From positions 124,001-188,000 of the forward strand of contig NZ_QAOH01000001.1 in the NCBI RefSeq assembly GCF_003050785.1: a stretch of DNA of 64,000 nucleotides, given 5' to 3'. The stretch comes from Celeribacter persicus (GTDB lineage: Bacteria; Pseudomonadota; Alphaproteobacteria; Rhodobacterales; Rhodobacteraceae). Shown here piece by piece: positions 1 through 8,530 of the stretch (the first letter of the stretch is position 1; the number at the start of each line of letters is the position of its first letter). The position numbers and the translations under genes are program-made. The notes under the pieces are model-generated. The model was given only the letters and a program-made list of their open reading frames with translations, was not told the origin of the DNA and searched no databases.

Positions 1-116
1 AAAAGCTCGCGGGGATGGAAGCGCAGAAACAGGCGCTAACCACGGTGATGACCGATCTGGAGAATGAAATCGCGTTTGTCGAAGGGCAAATCGCAGGATT
101 GACGCGCGGAGGGTGA
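1..116 (+). CDS. C-terminal end of an upstream protein (possible MerR-type regulator)
   Basis: An open frame enters from the left edge and stops with TGA at 114-116, giving the last 37 residues. They look like an amphipathic helix rich in Leu, Glu and Gln (KLAGMEAQKQAL, then DLENEIAFVEGQI), as in the C-terminal coiled coil of MerR-family dimers. The stop lies 36 bases before the acyl-CoA dehydrogenase start, so the two are probably co-transcribed. A MerR regulator in front of fadE-fadA-fadB is an arrangement I recall from other Rhodobacteraceae. The family assignment is inference, because the DNA-binding part lies outside the window. Confidence 0.5.
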   Translation, partial: KLAGMEAQKQALTTVMTDLENEIAFVEGQIAGLTRGG

Positions 117-152
117 GCGATCGCTCCCGCGCATATGCAAGGGAGAGACGCC

Positions 153-1925
153 ATGCCGAGCTACACGGCTCCGACGAAAGACATTCAATACGTTCTGCAC
201 GATGTGCTGAACATTTCCGGCTCCGACATTCCGGGCTATTCCGATCTTGAGCCCGAGTTCACCGAGGCCATTCTGGACGCCGCGGGTCAGCTCGCCTCCG
301 AGGTGATCGCACCGCTGAACGTGGTGGGCGACAAGGAGGGCTGCACATTTGAGAACGGCGTGATCACCACACCGACCGGTTTCAAGGAAGCGTTCGAGCA
401 GGTGAAAGAAGGCGGCTGGCCGGGGCTCGATCTGCCCGAAGAGTTTGGCGGTCAGGGTCTTCCCTATCTGATGAGCACCGCCGTGGGCGAGATGTTCTCC
501 GGCGCCAACCAGGCATTTACCATGTATCAGGGCCTGACCCATGGCGCGACCTCCGCGATCCTTGTGCATGGCACGGATCAGCAAAAGGCCACCTACCTGC
601 CGAAGATGACCTCCTGCGAATGGACCGGCACGATGAACCTGACGGAACCGCATTGCGGCACCGATCTGGGCCTCATGCGCACCAAAGCCGAACCGCAGGC
701 GGATGGCAGCTACAAAATCTCCGGCCAGAAGATTTTCATCTCGGCGGGCGATCACGACATGTCGTCGAACGTCATCCACCTCGTGCTCGCCAAGATTGTC
801 GGCGGTCCTGAGGGGATCAAAGGCGTGTCTCTCTTCATCGTGCCGAAATTCGTCGTCGATGAGGACGGCAATCCGGGTGCGAAGAATGGCGTCTCCGTCG
901 GTTCCATCGAAGAGAAAATGGGCATCCACGGCAACTCGACCTGTGTGATGAACTACGACGAGGCCACGGGCTACCTCTTGGGTGACATGCACAAAGGCAT
1001 GCGCGCCATGTTCACCATGATGAACGAAGCGCGTCTCGGCGTCGGCATGCAAGGTCTGGCACAGGCCGAAGCCGCCTATCAGAACGCGGTGATCTACGCC
1101 AAGGATCGTCTTCAGGGCCGTGCCGTCACCGGCGTCGCGAACCCCGACGGTCCCGCCGATCCGCTGATCGTGCACCCGGACATTCGCCGCAACCTCATGG
1201 ATCAGAAGAGCTTCATCGAGGGCGCACGGGCCTTCATGCTCTGGGGCGCGCAACTGATCGACCAGGCACATCGCTCCGAGGACAAAGACGCCGATGGGCT
1301 GATCTCGCTGATGACTCCGGTGCTCAAAGGCTTCCTGACCGACAAAGGCTATGAGGCGACCGTGAACGCGCAGCAGGTCTATGGCGGCCATGGCTATATC
1401 GAGGAATGGGGCATGTCCCAGTTCACCCGCGACGCCCGGATCGCCATGATCTACGAAGGGGCGAACGGGGTGCAGGCGCTCGATCTCGTGGGCCGCAAGC
1501 TTGCACAGGACGGCGGCAAGCACGTCATGGCCTTCTTCGAGATGGTGAAATCTTTCTGCAAGGAAAACGGTGCAGGCGATATGGCCGAGTTCGTGAACCC
1601 GCTGAAAGCGGCCTCCAAGGACCTTCAGGGCGCGGGCATGTTCTTCATGCAGAACGGCATGAAGAACCCGAACGCGGCGCTCTCCGGCTCCTACGACTTC
1701 ATGCATCTCTTCGGCTATGTCTGCCTTGGCCTGATGTGGGCGCGGATGGCAAAGGTCTCTCTGACCGCGCTTGAAAATGGCACGGACGATCCGGAGTTCC
1801 ACCAGAACAAGCTGACCACCGCGCGCTATTACATGGCCCGCCAGCTTCCGATGACCGGCACGCTGTTGAAACGCATCGAATCCGGTGCCGATCCGGTGAT
1901 GACTCTCCCGGCGGACGCGTTCTAA
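153..1925 (+). CDS. acyl-CoA dehydrogenase (FadE/DmdC-like, about 590 aa)
   Basis: FAD-dependent alpha,beta-dehydrogenation of acyl-CoA thioesters, the first step of beta-oxidation. At 590 residues it belongs to the long acyl-CoA dehydrogenases with an extra C-terminal domain, the group that also holds the methylmercaptopropionyl-CoA dehydrogenase DmdC. The FAD/substrate segment [13 protein letters not shown] and the segment [17 protein letters not shown] are clear; Glu435 of the latter sits where many acyl-CoA dehydrogenases carry the catalytic base. I chose the ATG at 153 because AAGGGAGAG precedes it at good spacing; an in-frame ATG at 135 has no such site. It heads the fad cluster and is followed by a strong terminator. 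Chain-length preference cannot be read from sequence, and a DmdC role is possible but less likely beside a thiolase and FadB. Confidence 0.93.
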   Translation: MPSYTAPTKDIQYVLHDVLNISGSDIPGYSDLEPEFTEAILDAAGQLASEVIAPLNVVGDKEGCTFENGVITTPTGFKEAFEQVKEGGWPGLDLPEEFGGQGLPYLMSTAVGEMFSGANQAFTMYQGLTHGATSAILVHGTDQQKATYLPKMTSCEWTGTMNLTEPHCGTDLGLMRTKAEPQADGSYKISGQKIFISAGDHDMSSNVIHLVLAKIVGGPEGIKGVSLFIVPKFVVDEDGNPGAKNGVSVGSIEEKMGIHGNSTCVMNYDEATGYLLGDMHKGMRAMFTMMNEARLGVGMQGLAQAEAAYQNAVIYAKDRLQGRAVTGVANPDGPADPLIVHPDIRRNLMDQKSFIEGARAFMLWGAQLIDQAHRSEDKDADGLISLMTPVLKGFLTDKGYEATVNAQQVYGGHGYIEEWGMSQFTRDARIAMIYEGANGVQALDLVGRKLAQDGGKHVMAFFEMVKSFCKENGAGDMAEFVNPLKAASKDLQGAGMFFMQNGMKNPNAALSGSYDFMHLFGYVCLGLMWARMAKVSLTALENGTDDPEFHQNKLTTARYYMARQLPMTGTLLKRIESGADPVMTLPADAF

Positions 1926-1947
1926 ACTGCGCCCGACCCGAAATTGA

Positions 1948-1984
1948 GGCCCCCGCCCCATCACGGGCGGGGGTCTTTTCTTTT
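1948..1984 (+). terminator. intrinsic terminator after the acyl-CoA dehydrogenase
   Basis: An 11-bp stem (1948-1958 with 1965-1975, one G-T pair) closes a 6-base loop and is followed by TTTTCTTTT. It separates the dehydrogenase from the downstream thiolase genes, so fadA-fadB may depend on read-through or a promoter near 2000. Confidence 0.85.
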
Positions 1985-2020
1985 GACACGCCAGAGGCGG
2001 CGAAATGACGGAGCGTAACC

Positions 2021-2233
2021 ATGCCCAAACGGTTCAGAATGACGCGGCGTTTTCCTGTTTCGATGACCGAAGACGGGTATCGTCGGCTCAGACAGTTCGC
2101 GAGGGAGGCGGGCTTGGACGAGGGAGAGGTACTGTCTTTCCTGTTCGAGAACTTCAACTCCGTCATGGACGAGGAAAAGCTGACGCACCGCCTGCGCCTG
2201 TTCAATTCCGAACTGGCCGAGCGCAAACGCTGA
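2021..2233 (+). CDS. small basic protein, ribbon-helix-helix-like
   Basis: A 70-residue protein with a ribosome-binding site (GGAG, 2011-2014) before the ATG. It begins with basic residues and a short strand-like stretch (RRFPVSMTE), then two predicted helices (DGYRRLRQFAREAG and DEGEVLSFLFENF). That order resembles the ribbon-helix-helix fold of CopG/Arc DNA-binding dimers, with the alternating strand contacting DNA. It sits 47 bases before the thiolase gene, inside the beta-oxidation cluster, so a local regulatory role is possible. I do not recognise a named family; the fold assignment is inference from pattern only, but the gene itself looks real. Confidence 0.7.
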   Translation: MPKRFRMTRRFPVSMTEDGYRRLRQFAREAGLDEGEVLSFLFENFNSVMDEEKLTHRLRLFNSELAERKR

Positions 2234-2280
2234 CGGACAAGATCGAGACTGACCAGCCGGTCAGACCTGAGGAGGATTGA

Positions 2281-3492
2281 ATGACTGAAGCCTATATTTA
2301 CGACGCCCTGCGCAGCCCGCGCGGCAAGGGGCGCAAGGACGGAAGCCTGCACGAGGTGACCTCGGCGGCGCTTTCCGCACAGATGCTGAACGCCGTGAAG
2401 GAACGCAACGGCCTTGAGGGTCATGCCGTCGAGGACGTGATCTGGGGCAACGTGACCCAGGTCGGCGAACAGGGCGGCTGTCTTGCGCGCACCGCCGTTC
2501 TGGCCTCCGATCTCGACCAGTCTATTCCGGGCCTCGCGATCAATCGCTTCTGCGCCTCGGGCATGGAGGCCGTCAACCTCGCCGCCAACCAGGTCAAGGG
2601 CGGCGCGGGCATGGCCTATATTGCCGGTGGCATCGAAATGATGGGCCGGGTCGCCATGGGCTCCGACGGGGCGGCGATTGCCGTGGACCCTGCGATTGCG
2701 ATGAAGACCTATTTCGTACCGCAGGGCATTTCGGCGGACATCATCGCTACCGAATACGGGTTCACCCGCGAAGAGGCCGACGCGCTGGCGGTCGAGTCTC
2801 AGAACCGCGCCGAAGCCGCTTGGAAGGACAACCGCTTCGCGAAATCCATCGTGCCGGTGAAGGATATCAACGGTCTGACCATTCTCGATCACGACGAATA
2901 CATGCGTCCGGGCACCACGGTCGAGGCGCTCGGCAATCTCAAGGCGTCGTTCAAGGACATGGGCGAGGTCATGCCCGGTTTCGACAAGATCGCGCTGATG
3001 AAATACCCGCATCTGGAGAGGATCAATCACATCCACCATGCCGGGAACTCTTCGGGCATCGTGGATGGCTCCGCCGCTGTTCTGATCGGCAACAAGGAAT
3101 TCGGTGAGAAATACGGGCTGAAACCGCGCGCGCGCATCCGTGCGACGGCCAAGATCGGCACCGATCCGACCATCATGCTCACCGGCCCGGTTCCGGTGAC
3201 GGAGAAAATCCTGAAAGACAGTGGCATGTCGATTTCCGACATCGACCTCTTCGAGGTGAACGAGGCCTTTGCCGCCGTGGTCATGCGCTTCATGCAGGCC
3301 TTCGACGTCGACAGCTCCAAGGTCAACGTCAACGGCGGTGCCATCGCCATGGGCCACCCGCTGGGCGCAACCGGGGCGATCATCATCGGCACACTTCTGG
3401 ACGAATTGGAACGCACAGGCAAAGGCACCGGCCTTGCCACGCTCTGCATCGCATCCGGCATGGGTGCGGCCACGATCATCGAGCGCGTGTAA
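2281..3492 (+). CDS. fadA: acetyl-CoA C-acyltransferase (thiolase)
   Basis: Thiolase of 403 residues, cleaving 3-ketoacyl-CoA with CoA in the last step of beta-oxidation. All active-site elements are present: nucleophilic Cys91 in NRFCASGME, His359 in MGHPLGATGA, and Cys389 in LCIASGMG. The ATG follows GAGGAGGATTG, a strong ribosome-binding site. FadB starts 14 bases after its stop, so the two form a translationally close pair, as expected for the two subunits of a fatty-acid oxidation complex. A role in acetoacetyl-CoA synthesis cannot be excluded, but the neighbours favour degradation. Confidence 0.95.
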   Translation: MTEAYIYDALRSPRGKGRKDGSLHEVTSAALSAQMLNAVKERNGLEGHAVEDVIWGNVTQVGEQGGCLARTAVLASDLDQSIPGLAINRFCASGMEAVNLAANQVKGGAGMAYIAGGIEMMGRVAMGSDGAAIAVDPAIAMKTYFVPQGISADIIATEYGFTREEADALAVESQNRAEAAWKDNRFAKSIVPVKDINGLTILDHDEYMRPGTTVEALGNLKASFKDMGEVMPGFDKIALMKYPHLERINHIHHAGNSSGIVDGSAAVLIGNKEFGEKYGLKPRARIRATAKIGTDPTIMLTGPVPVTEKILKDSGMSISDIDLFEVNEAFAAVVMRFMQAFDVDSSKVNVNGGAIAMGHPLGATGAIIIGTLLDELERTGKGTGLATLCIASGMGAATIIERV

Positions 3493-3506
3493 GGGAGGGA
3501 ACGCAC

Positions 3507-5714
3507 ATGACCGATTTTCATTATTCCGTCGACGCGGACGGCGTCGCGATCATCACCTGGGACATCCCGAACAAGTCCATGAACGTGCTTTCGATGGAGG
3601 GCATTTCCGAGCTGGACGCCTGCATCGACAAGGCGCTTGCCGATGAGGCCGTCAAAGGCATCGTCGTGACCTCCGGCAAGGACACGTTCGCGGGCGGCAT
3701 GGATCTCAATATCATCGCCAAGATGAAGGACGCCGCCGGAGACGATCCGGCCAAGGGCCTCTTTGAGGGGCTGATGAACATGCACGGCATCCTGCGCAAA
3801 CTGGAGCGCGCCGGGATGGACCCGAAGACCAACAAAGGCGGCAAACCCGTTGCCGCCGCTCTGCCCGGCACGGCGCTTGGCATCGGCTTGGAGCTTCCGC
3901 TTTCCTGCCACCGCATTTTCGCCACCGACAACCCGAAGGCCAAGATCGGCCTGCCGGAGATCAAGGTCGGCATCTTCCCCGGCATGGGCGGCACCACCCG
4001 CGTCTCGCGCATGATCGGCGCGATGGCGGCGGCTCCGATCCTGCTCGAAGGCAAGATGCTCGACCCGATGAAAGCCAAGGGCGCAGGAATCATTCACGAG
4101 ATCGTGGAGCCGAGTGAATTGCTGGCGAAAGCCAAAGAATGGGTGCTCTCCGCGAAGGACGCAGACATTGTAAAACCTTGGGACGCGAAGGGTTGGAAAA
4201 TGCCCGGCGGCGCGCCTTATCACCCGGCGGGTTTCATGACCTTCGTCGGCGCCTCCGCCATGGTCAACGGCAACACGCAGGGCGTCTATCCGGCGGCGAA
4301 AGCTCTGCTCTCCGCCGTCTACGAAGGCGCGATGGTGCCGTTCGACACCGCGCTCAAGATCGAAGCGCGCTGGTTCACCCATGTGCTGATGAACCCATCG
4401 TCGTCGGCGATGATCCGGTCCTTGTTCATCAACAAGGAAGCGCTTGAGAAAGGCGCGAACCGTCCCGCCGTGGCCGATCAGACCGTGAAAAAAGTCGGCG
4501 TCCTGGGCGCGGGCATGATGGGCGCGGGTATTGCCTATGTGTCGGCCAATGCGGGCATCGAGGTCGTGCTGATCGACATGAAACAGGAGGCCGCGGACAA
4601 GGGCAAAGCCTATTCCAAGAGCATCCTCGACAAGGGCATTTCGCGCAAAAAAGTGACGCCGGAGAAGAAAGAGCAAGTGCTGTCGCGCATCACCGCGACC
4701 ACCGATCTGGAGGCTTTGAAAGGCTGTGATCTGATCGTTGAGGCCGTATTCGAAGACATCGGCGTCAAGGCGGAGATGACGAAAAAGGTCGAGGCCATCG
4801 TCGGCGAAGACTGCATCTTTGCGTCGAACACCTCGACGCTCCCGATCACCGAACTGGCCAAGGCGTCCGTGCGCCCGGAACAGTTCATCGGCATTCACTT
4901 CTTCTCCCCCGTGGACAAGATGCTGCTTGTCGAGATCATCAAGGGCAAGGAAACCGGCGATGTGGCCGTGGCGAAAGCGCTCGATTATGTGCGTCAGATC
5001 CGCAAGACGCCGATCGTGGTCAATGACGCGCGGTTCTTCTACGCCAACCGCTGCATCATTCCCTACATCAACGAAGGCGTGCGCATGGCCGCCGAGGGGG
5101 TGGACCTGCCGCTCATCGAAAATGCCGCGAAGCTTCTGGGTTTCCCGCTCGGGCCGCTTCAGCTCATTGACGAGACCTCGATTGATCTGGGCGTGAAAAT
5201 TGCCAAGGCGACGAAGGCCGCGATGGGCGATGCCTATCCGGACGAAGCCGTCGATGAGGTGGTGTTCTGGATGTACGATCAGGGGCGTCTTGGCAAAAAG
5301 GCCAACGCGGGCTTTTACGACTATGACGACAAGGGCAAGCGCGGCTTCCTCTGGGAAGGTTTCAACGCCGAGTTCCCGGTGGCCGACGCCCAGCCCGATC
5401 TCGACGAAGTGCAACACCGCCTGATGATGGCGCAGGTCTTGGAGGCCGTCCGCGCGCTCGAAGAAGGTGTGTTGGAAGACATCCGTGAGGGCGACGTCGG
5501 TGCGATCCTCGGTTGGGGCTTTGCGCCCTGGTCCGGCGGGCCGTTCTCCTGGCTCGACATCATCGGCGCGGGCAAAGCGGTCGAGATTTGCGACAATCTC
5601 ACCGCCACCCATGGGCCGCGGTTCGAGACGCCGAAACTCCTGCGCGAGATGGCTTCGAGTGGCGAGACCTTCTATGGCCGCTTCGGCACCGGGGTGGACA
5701 GCAAGGCCGCCTGA
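3507..5714 (+). CDS. fadB: multifunctional enoyl-CoA hydratase / 3-hydroxyacyl-CoA dehydrogenase
   Basis: A 735-residue fusion of an N-terminal crotonase domain (about 1-200) and a 3-hydroxyacyl-CoA dehydrogenase (about 325-720), the alpha subunit of the beta-oxidation complex. The hydratase acids are visible as Glu129 (GIGLELPL) and Glu151 (GLPEIKVG), and the oxyanion-hole loop as AGGMDLN. The NAD fold begins at GVLGAGMMGAGIAY and the dehydrogenase histidine is His464 in GIHFFSPVDK. AGGGAGGGAACGCAC precedes the ATG. It is the last gene of the operon and ends just before a perfect hairpin. The length matches the family. FadB versus FadJ type cannot be decided by eye. Confidence 0.95.
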   Translation: MTDFHYSVDADGVAIITWDIPNKSMNVLSMEGISELDACIDKALADEAVKGIVVTSGKDTFAGGMDLNIIAKMKDAAGDDPAKGLFEGLMNMHGILRKLERAGMDPKTNKGGKPVAAALPGTALGIGLELPLSCHRIFATDNPKAKIGLPEIKVGIFPGMGGTTRVSRMIGAMAAAPILLEGKMLDPMKAKGAGIIHEIVEPSELLAKAKEWVLSAKDADIVKPWDAKGWKMPGGAPYHPAGFMTFVGASAMVNGNTQGVYPAAKALLSAVYEGAMVPFDTALKIEARWFTHVLMNPSSSAMIRSLFINKEALEKGANRPAVADQTVKKVGVLGAGMMGAGIAYVSANAGIEVVLIDMKQEAADKGKAYSKSILDKGISRKKVTPEKKEQVLSRITATTDLEALKGCDLIVEAVFEDIGVKAEMTKKVEAIVGEDCIFASNTSTLPITELAKASVRPEQFIGIHFFSPVDKMLLVEIIKGKETGDVAVAKALDYVRQIRKTPIVVNDARFFYANRCIIPYINEGVRMAAEGVDLPLIENAAKLLGFPLGPLQLIDETSIDLGVKIAKATKAAMGDAYPDEAVDEVVFWMYDQGRLGKKANAGFYDYDDKGKRGFLWEGFNAEFPVADAQPDLDEVQHRLMMAQVLEAVRALEEGVLEDIREGDVGAILGWGFAPWSGGPFSWLDIIGAGKAVEICDNLTATHGPRFETPKLLREMASSGETFYGRFGTGVDSKAA

Positions 5715-5733
5715 GCCCAGAATAAACAAGAGC

Positions 5734-5766
5734 AAACCGCGCGCCATCCGGTGCGCGGTTTTTCTT
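5734..5766 (+). terminator. intrinsic terminator after fadB
   Basis: A 9-bp perfect stem (5734-5742 with 5753-5761), extendable by two pairs, is followed by TTTCTTT. It ends the fadA-fadB transcript. Confidence 0.85.
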
Positions 5767-5778
5767 TGGGAGTGAAGA

Positions 5779-6237
5779 ATGCAGATCAGACAGGCGACAC
5801 TTGAGGACGCCGAGGGCGTGGCCGGGGTTCTGATGGAACTGGTTGCCGCCGGGAAACGCCGCAAACCCGCAACAGCGGACTTTGCACTGGGGCATTATCT
5901 CACGCCTGACACCCGCCTTTCCGTCGCGGTGGCCGTTGAAGGCGACACGATCCTCGGGTTTCAGTCCCTCAAGCTGGCCGCCGAGGGCAATGTCTATGAC
6001 GTCACCCCCGGCTGGGGCATCATCGGCACGCATATCCGTCCCTCGGCGGCCCGTCGTGGCATTGGGCGGCAACTCTTTGAAGCCACACAACAGGCGGCGA
6101 AAGCGGCAGGGATCACCGACATCGACGCCACAATCGGAGCCACGAATGACGAAGGGCTCGGCTATTATGAGGCGATGGGGTTTCGAACTTACGAACGGCT
6201 CGACGGAGCGGTGCGCAAACGCTTTCGGCTGCCCTGA
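5779..6237 (+). CDS. GNAT family N-acetyltransferase
   Basis: A 152-residue single-domain GNAT. The acetyl-CoA binding motif A is clear: a strand (NVYDVTPGWGIIGTHIRP) followed by RRGIGRQLFEAT, where the R-x-x-G-x-G/A loop binds the pyrophosphate. The C-terminal part (ATIGATNDEGLGYYEAMGF) carries the usual Asn and Tyr positions of motif B. It lies 12 bases after the fadB terminator with its own GGGAG site, so it may be transcribed separately or by read-through. The acceptor (protein, amino acid or small amine) cannot be predicted. Confidence 0.88.
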   Translation: MQIRQATLEDAEGVAGVLMELVAAGKRRKPATADFALGHYLTPDTRLSVAVAVEGDTILGFQSLKLAAEGNVYDVTPGWGIIGTHIRPSAARRGIGRQLFEATQQAAKAAGITDIDATIGATNDEGLGYYEAMGFRTYERLDGAVRKRFRLP

Positions 6238-6240
6238 AGC

Positions 6241-6429
6241 TCAGTTTTCCAGCGCCGCAAACATCTCCCGCCCCTGAAGTTGCGGTGCCATGGTGCACCA
6301 GCGATCTTCGAGCTGCACCCAATGGGCGTCAATTTCCTCGGCATGGACGATGATCCGCCCCGGCTCCGAGGTGATCGGTGCGACGATGAGATTGAGGAAC
6401 AGCGCGAGCGCTTCGGCAGAGATACACAT
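6241..6429 (-). CDS. small hypothetical protein (62 aa)
   Basis: A 62-residue frame reading MCISAEALALFLNLIV at the start and ending REMFAALEN. It has a GGAG site 8 bases before the ATG at 6429, and it converges on the GNAT gene with only 3 bases between the stops. An upstream in-frame start at 6480 would add 17 residues but lacks an obvious ribosome-binding site. The N-terminal third is hydrophobic and the rest acidic with two Trp-containing segments. I do not recognise a family. A PhaR-like palindrome sits about 100 bases upstream. Coding potential is moderate. Confidence 0.45.
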   Translation of the reverse strand: MCISAEALALFLNLIVAPITSEPGRIIVHAEEIDAHWVQLEDRWCTMAPQLQGREMFAALEN

Positions 6430-6525
6430 GATCGGGCTCCGTCTGGCAGATGTATCAACAGGCCTCGAGTCCTCCCGCACGAGGTCTAATTTCAGCCTAA
6501 CCGCTTTCCCATGAGACGCCTTGAA

Positions 6526-6548
6526 GAAATGCTGCGATGCAGCATTTC
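6526..6548. promoter_or_regulatory. PhaR-like palindrome (CTGC-N3-GCAG core)
   Basis: A perfect 10-bp inverted repeat (6526-6535 and 6539-6548) around GAT, with the core CTGC GAT GCAG. This equals the CTGC-N3-GCAG site reported for the polyhydroxyalkanoate regulator PhaR of Rhodobacter sphaeroides. It lies upstream of the small minus-strand gene and downstream of the sulfotransferase, so it could act on the former. It could also fold as a hairpin. No T-run follows on either strand, which argues against a simple terminator. Confidence 0.4.
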
Positions 6549-6637
6549 AAGCACCCCTTGCCTATTCTTTGAGCAAACTTCCACGGCACCCGCTGATTTC
6601 TGACCAGCCGTCCCTCTCACCTCGCCACTCAGCCGGA

Positions 6638-7285
6638 TCACTCGAAACGGTAGTCAAACCGGGCAATATCTGCGGCTGCAATCCGGGCGACGGTTTCCGC
6701 ATCCGCACCGGAATAGAAAGACCGCACATCACGGCTGCGCGCAGAGGCATTCACCCGTTCAATCGGCGAGAGATCGAAACCCAGATGCGCCCAGAGCGGA
6801 GCAAGATCTTCCTCCAGCGCCTCAAGCCGCACGTAATGCGTCGCCCGCTCCACACCTGCTCCGTCGCACATATAGCTGCTGTAGGGGGCCGACAGGCTGC
6901 GCAGGGTTTCGGGCGCGTTCAGAAAGTCGGAGAACGTGCAGGCCTTGGCCAGACGCACCGCCGGATGATCCCATCCTTGCGCCCGCAGCCAGTGATAATA
7001 GGACACGATCCGGTCCCAGGGATTGCGCACCAGAGTGAAGATGAAATAGTCGCCAAAGGTCTCGCGCAGCACCAGCCCCTCGATGTCCGAGAGCCGGGAA
7101 TGCTTCCAGAGCCGTCCCGCCGCCTCCAACTGCTTGACCCGCACGCGGCGTTTCACCGCTTTCGGCGTGTCCCCGATCAGGATGTCATCCGCCATGGCCC
7201 GCGTCTCCAGCGCCTGTGCCAGAGCGGTGCCGCCGGTCTTGGGGATATGCACGAAAATATAGTGACGTCCGGGAGAAATGATCAT
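6638..7285 (-). CDS. sulfotransferase family protein
   Basis: A 215-residue cytosolic sulfotransferase-like protein (Sulfotransfer_2 type). The PAPS 5'-phosphosulfate loop is HIPKTGGTAL near residue 14, and the 3'-phosphate loop is LVRNPWDRIVSYYHW near residue 85; both are diagnostic. The length is at the short end for the family but complete. Such proteins sulfate exopolysaccharides, lipids or small metabolites, and the acceptor is not predictable here. It is monocistronic and divergent from the next gene, with about 115 bases between the starts. Confidence 0.85.
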   Translation of the reverse strand: MIISPGRHYIFVHIPKTGGTALAQALETRAMADDILIGDTPKAVKRRVRVKQLEAAGRLWKHSRLSDIEGLVLRETFGDYFIFTLVRNPWDRIVSYYHWLRAQGWDHPAVRLAKACTFSDFLNAPETLRSLSAPYSSYMCDGAGVERATHYVRLEALEEDLAPLWAHLGFDLSPIERVNASARSRDVRSFYSGADAETVARIAAADIARFDYRFE

Positions 7286-7399
7286 GTCCTGACCCTATAT
7301 CAACACGCGGTCCGCGCCCAGATCAATTGTCCTGAGCGATTGTCGCCCCCGACGTTCCCGGCTAGAGTATCGGCAAACAGAGGAAAGAGCAGCCCGCGC

Positions 7400-8425
7400 A
7401 TGATCGCGCTCACCGAATTCGAACGTCTTGAGGCCCCCGGTCTCTGGCTTCCCGACGGGGAAAGCCAACGCCGTCCCGTGATCGTTTCCGTGGGCGAGGC
7501 GACGTTGACACTCTCGGAGTCGCGCACCGACGGGCAGGCACTGACCCATTGGTCTCTGCCCGCCATCGAACGCATCACACCGGAGGGCGAAAGCCCCGTG
7601 CGCTATCGCCCCGCTCCCGACAGTTCCGAGGAGTTGGAGATCGAGGACGAGCTGATGAACGAGGCGATCGCCCGCATCCGTCACGCCATCGACCGGGCCC
7701 GCCCGCATCCCGGACGGCTGCGCGGGGTGTTGATCGGGCTCGGTGTCGCGGCGCTGATCGGGCTCGGGGTGTTCTGGCTGCCCGGTGCCCTCATCCGTCA
7801 GGCTGTCACCATCGTACCGACCGTCACTCGCGCCGAGATCGGTCAGGAATTGCTCGACCGCATCCGCCGCCTCTCCGGCGCACCCTGTGACACCGTGCAT
7901 GGGGCACGCGCGCTCAACACATTGAAAAAGCGTCTCATGTCCGGCGGAAGTGGACAGATCGTCGTGCTGACCAGCGGCGTCGCCGTGTCACAGCACCTGC
8001 CCGGTGGGATCATCCTTCTGAACCGCGCCGTGGTCGAGGATCACGAGGACCCGGACGTGGTCGCGGGGTACGTGCTGGCCGAGATGGAGCGTGCGCGCGA
8101 AGAGGACCCGCTGGAGCGGCTGTTGCGCGAAACCGGGCTGATGACCTCCCTAAGGCTTCTAACCACCGGTCATATTCCGCCCGAGGCCCTCGACGCCCAT
8201 GCCGAAAGCCTCCTGACCGCGCCCCTGAACGGTCCCGACAGGGACAAACTGATCGCCGCCTTCGCTGCGGCCCAGGTGCATAGCGCCCCTTATGCCTATG
8301 CGCTCGACATCACCGGCGAAACCGTCCTGCCCCTGATCGAGGCCGACGGGGTGCAGATCGAGACCACCCGCTCCGTCCTGTCCGACAGCGACTGGGTGGC
8401 GCTTCAAGGGGTCTGCGGCGGCTGA
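7400..8425 (+). CDS. membrane-anchored M48-like protein lacking the zinc histidines
   Basis: A 341-residue protein. Residues 1-100 are a soluble domain ending in an acidic helix, about 106-130 are a single hydrophobic segment (GVLIGLGVAALIGLGVFWLP), and 140-341 is probably periplasmic. Residues 199-232 look like the M48 metallopeptidase core: an L-P-G-G-I-I-L-L-N strand, then a helix with D-P-D-V-V-A-G-Y. At the place of HExxH it reads A227-E228-M229-E230-R231, so both zinc histidines are missing. GAGGAAAGAGC precedes the ATG. I infer a catalytically dead scaffold or chaperone-like derivative; without structure prediction the M48 link stays tentative. Ends before a bidirectional terminator. 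Confidence 0.8.
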   Translation: MIALTEFERLEAPGLWLPDGESQRRPVIVSVGEATLTLSESRTDGQALTHWSLPAIERITPEGESPVRYRPAPDSSEELEIEDELMNEAIARIRHAIDRARPHPGRLRGVLIGLGVAALIGLGVFWLPGALIRQAVTIVPTVTRAEIGQELLDRIRRLSGAPCDTVHGARALNTLKKRLMSGGSGQIVVLTSGVAVSQHLPGGIILLNRAVVEDHEDPDVVAGYVLAEMERAREEDPLERLLRETGLMTSLRLLTTGHIPPEALDAHAESLLTAPLNGPDRDKLIAAFAAAQVHSAPYAYALDITGETVLPLIEADGVQIETTRSVLSDSDWVALQGVCGG

Positions 8426-8476
8426 TGTCACACGGTCTGATTTCACGGACCACAAATGGGCCCCCACAAAAGAAAT

Positions 8477-8504
8477 CCCCCGCCAGATGCGGGGGTTTCT
8501 TTTT
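8477..8504. terminator. terminator between convergent genes
   Basis: A GC-rich 7-bp stem (8477-8483 with 8489-8495) is flanked by A-rich sequence on the left and TTTCTTTTTG on the right. It serves the plus-strand gene ending at 8425 and probably also the minus-strand SPOR gene. Confidence 0.75.
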
Positions 8505-8530
8505 GTTGTTCTGCCTCTTTAACTCAACGC

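Noticed and set aside
36-5864. Very long open frames on the minus strand across the fad cluster (up to 945 codons)
   Set aside because: They are shadows of high-GC coding sequence; the plus-strand products match well-known families over full length.
6521-8425. 634-codon plus-strand frame covering the sulfotransferase gene and the M48-like gene
   Set aside because: Only the part from 7400 has a ribosome-binding site and protein-like composition; the rest is antisense to the sulfotransferase.
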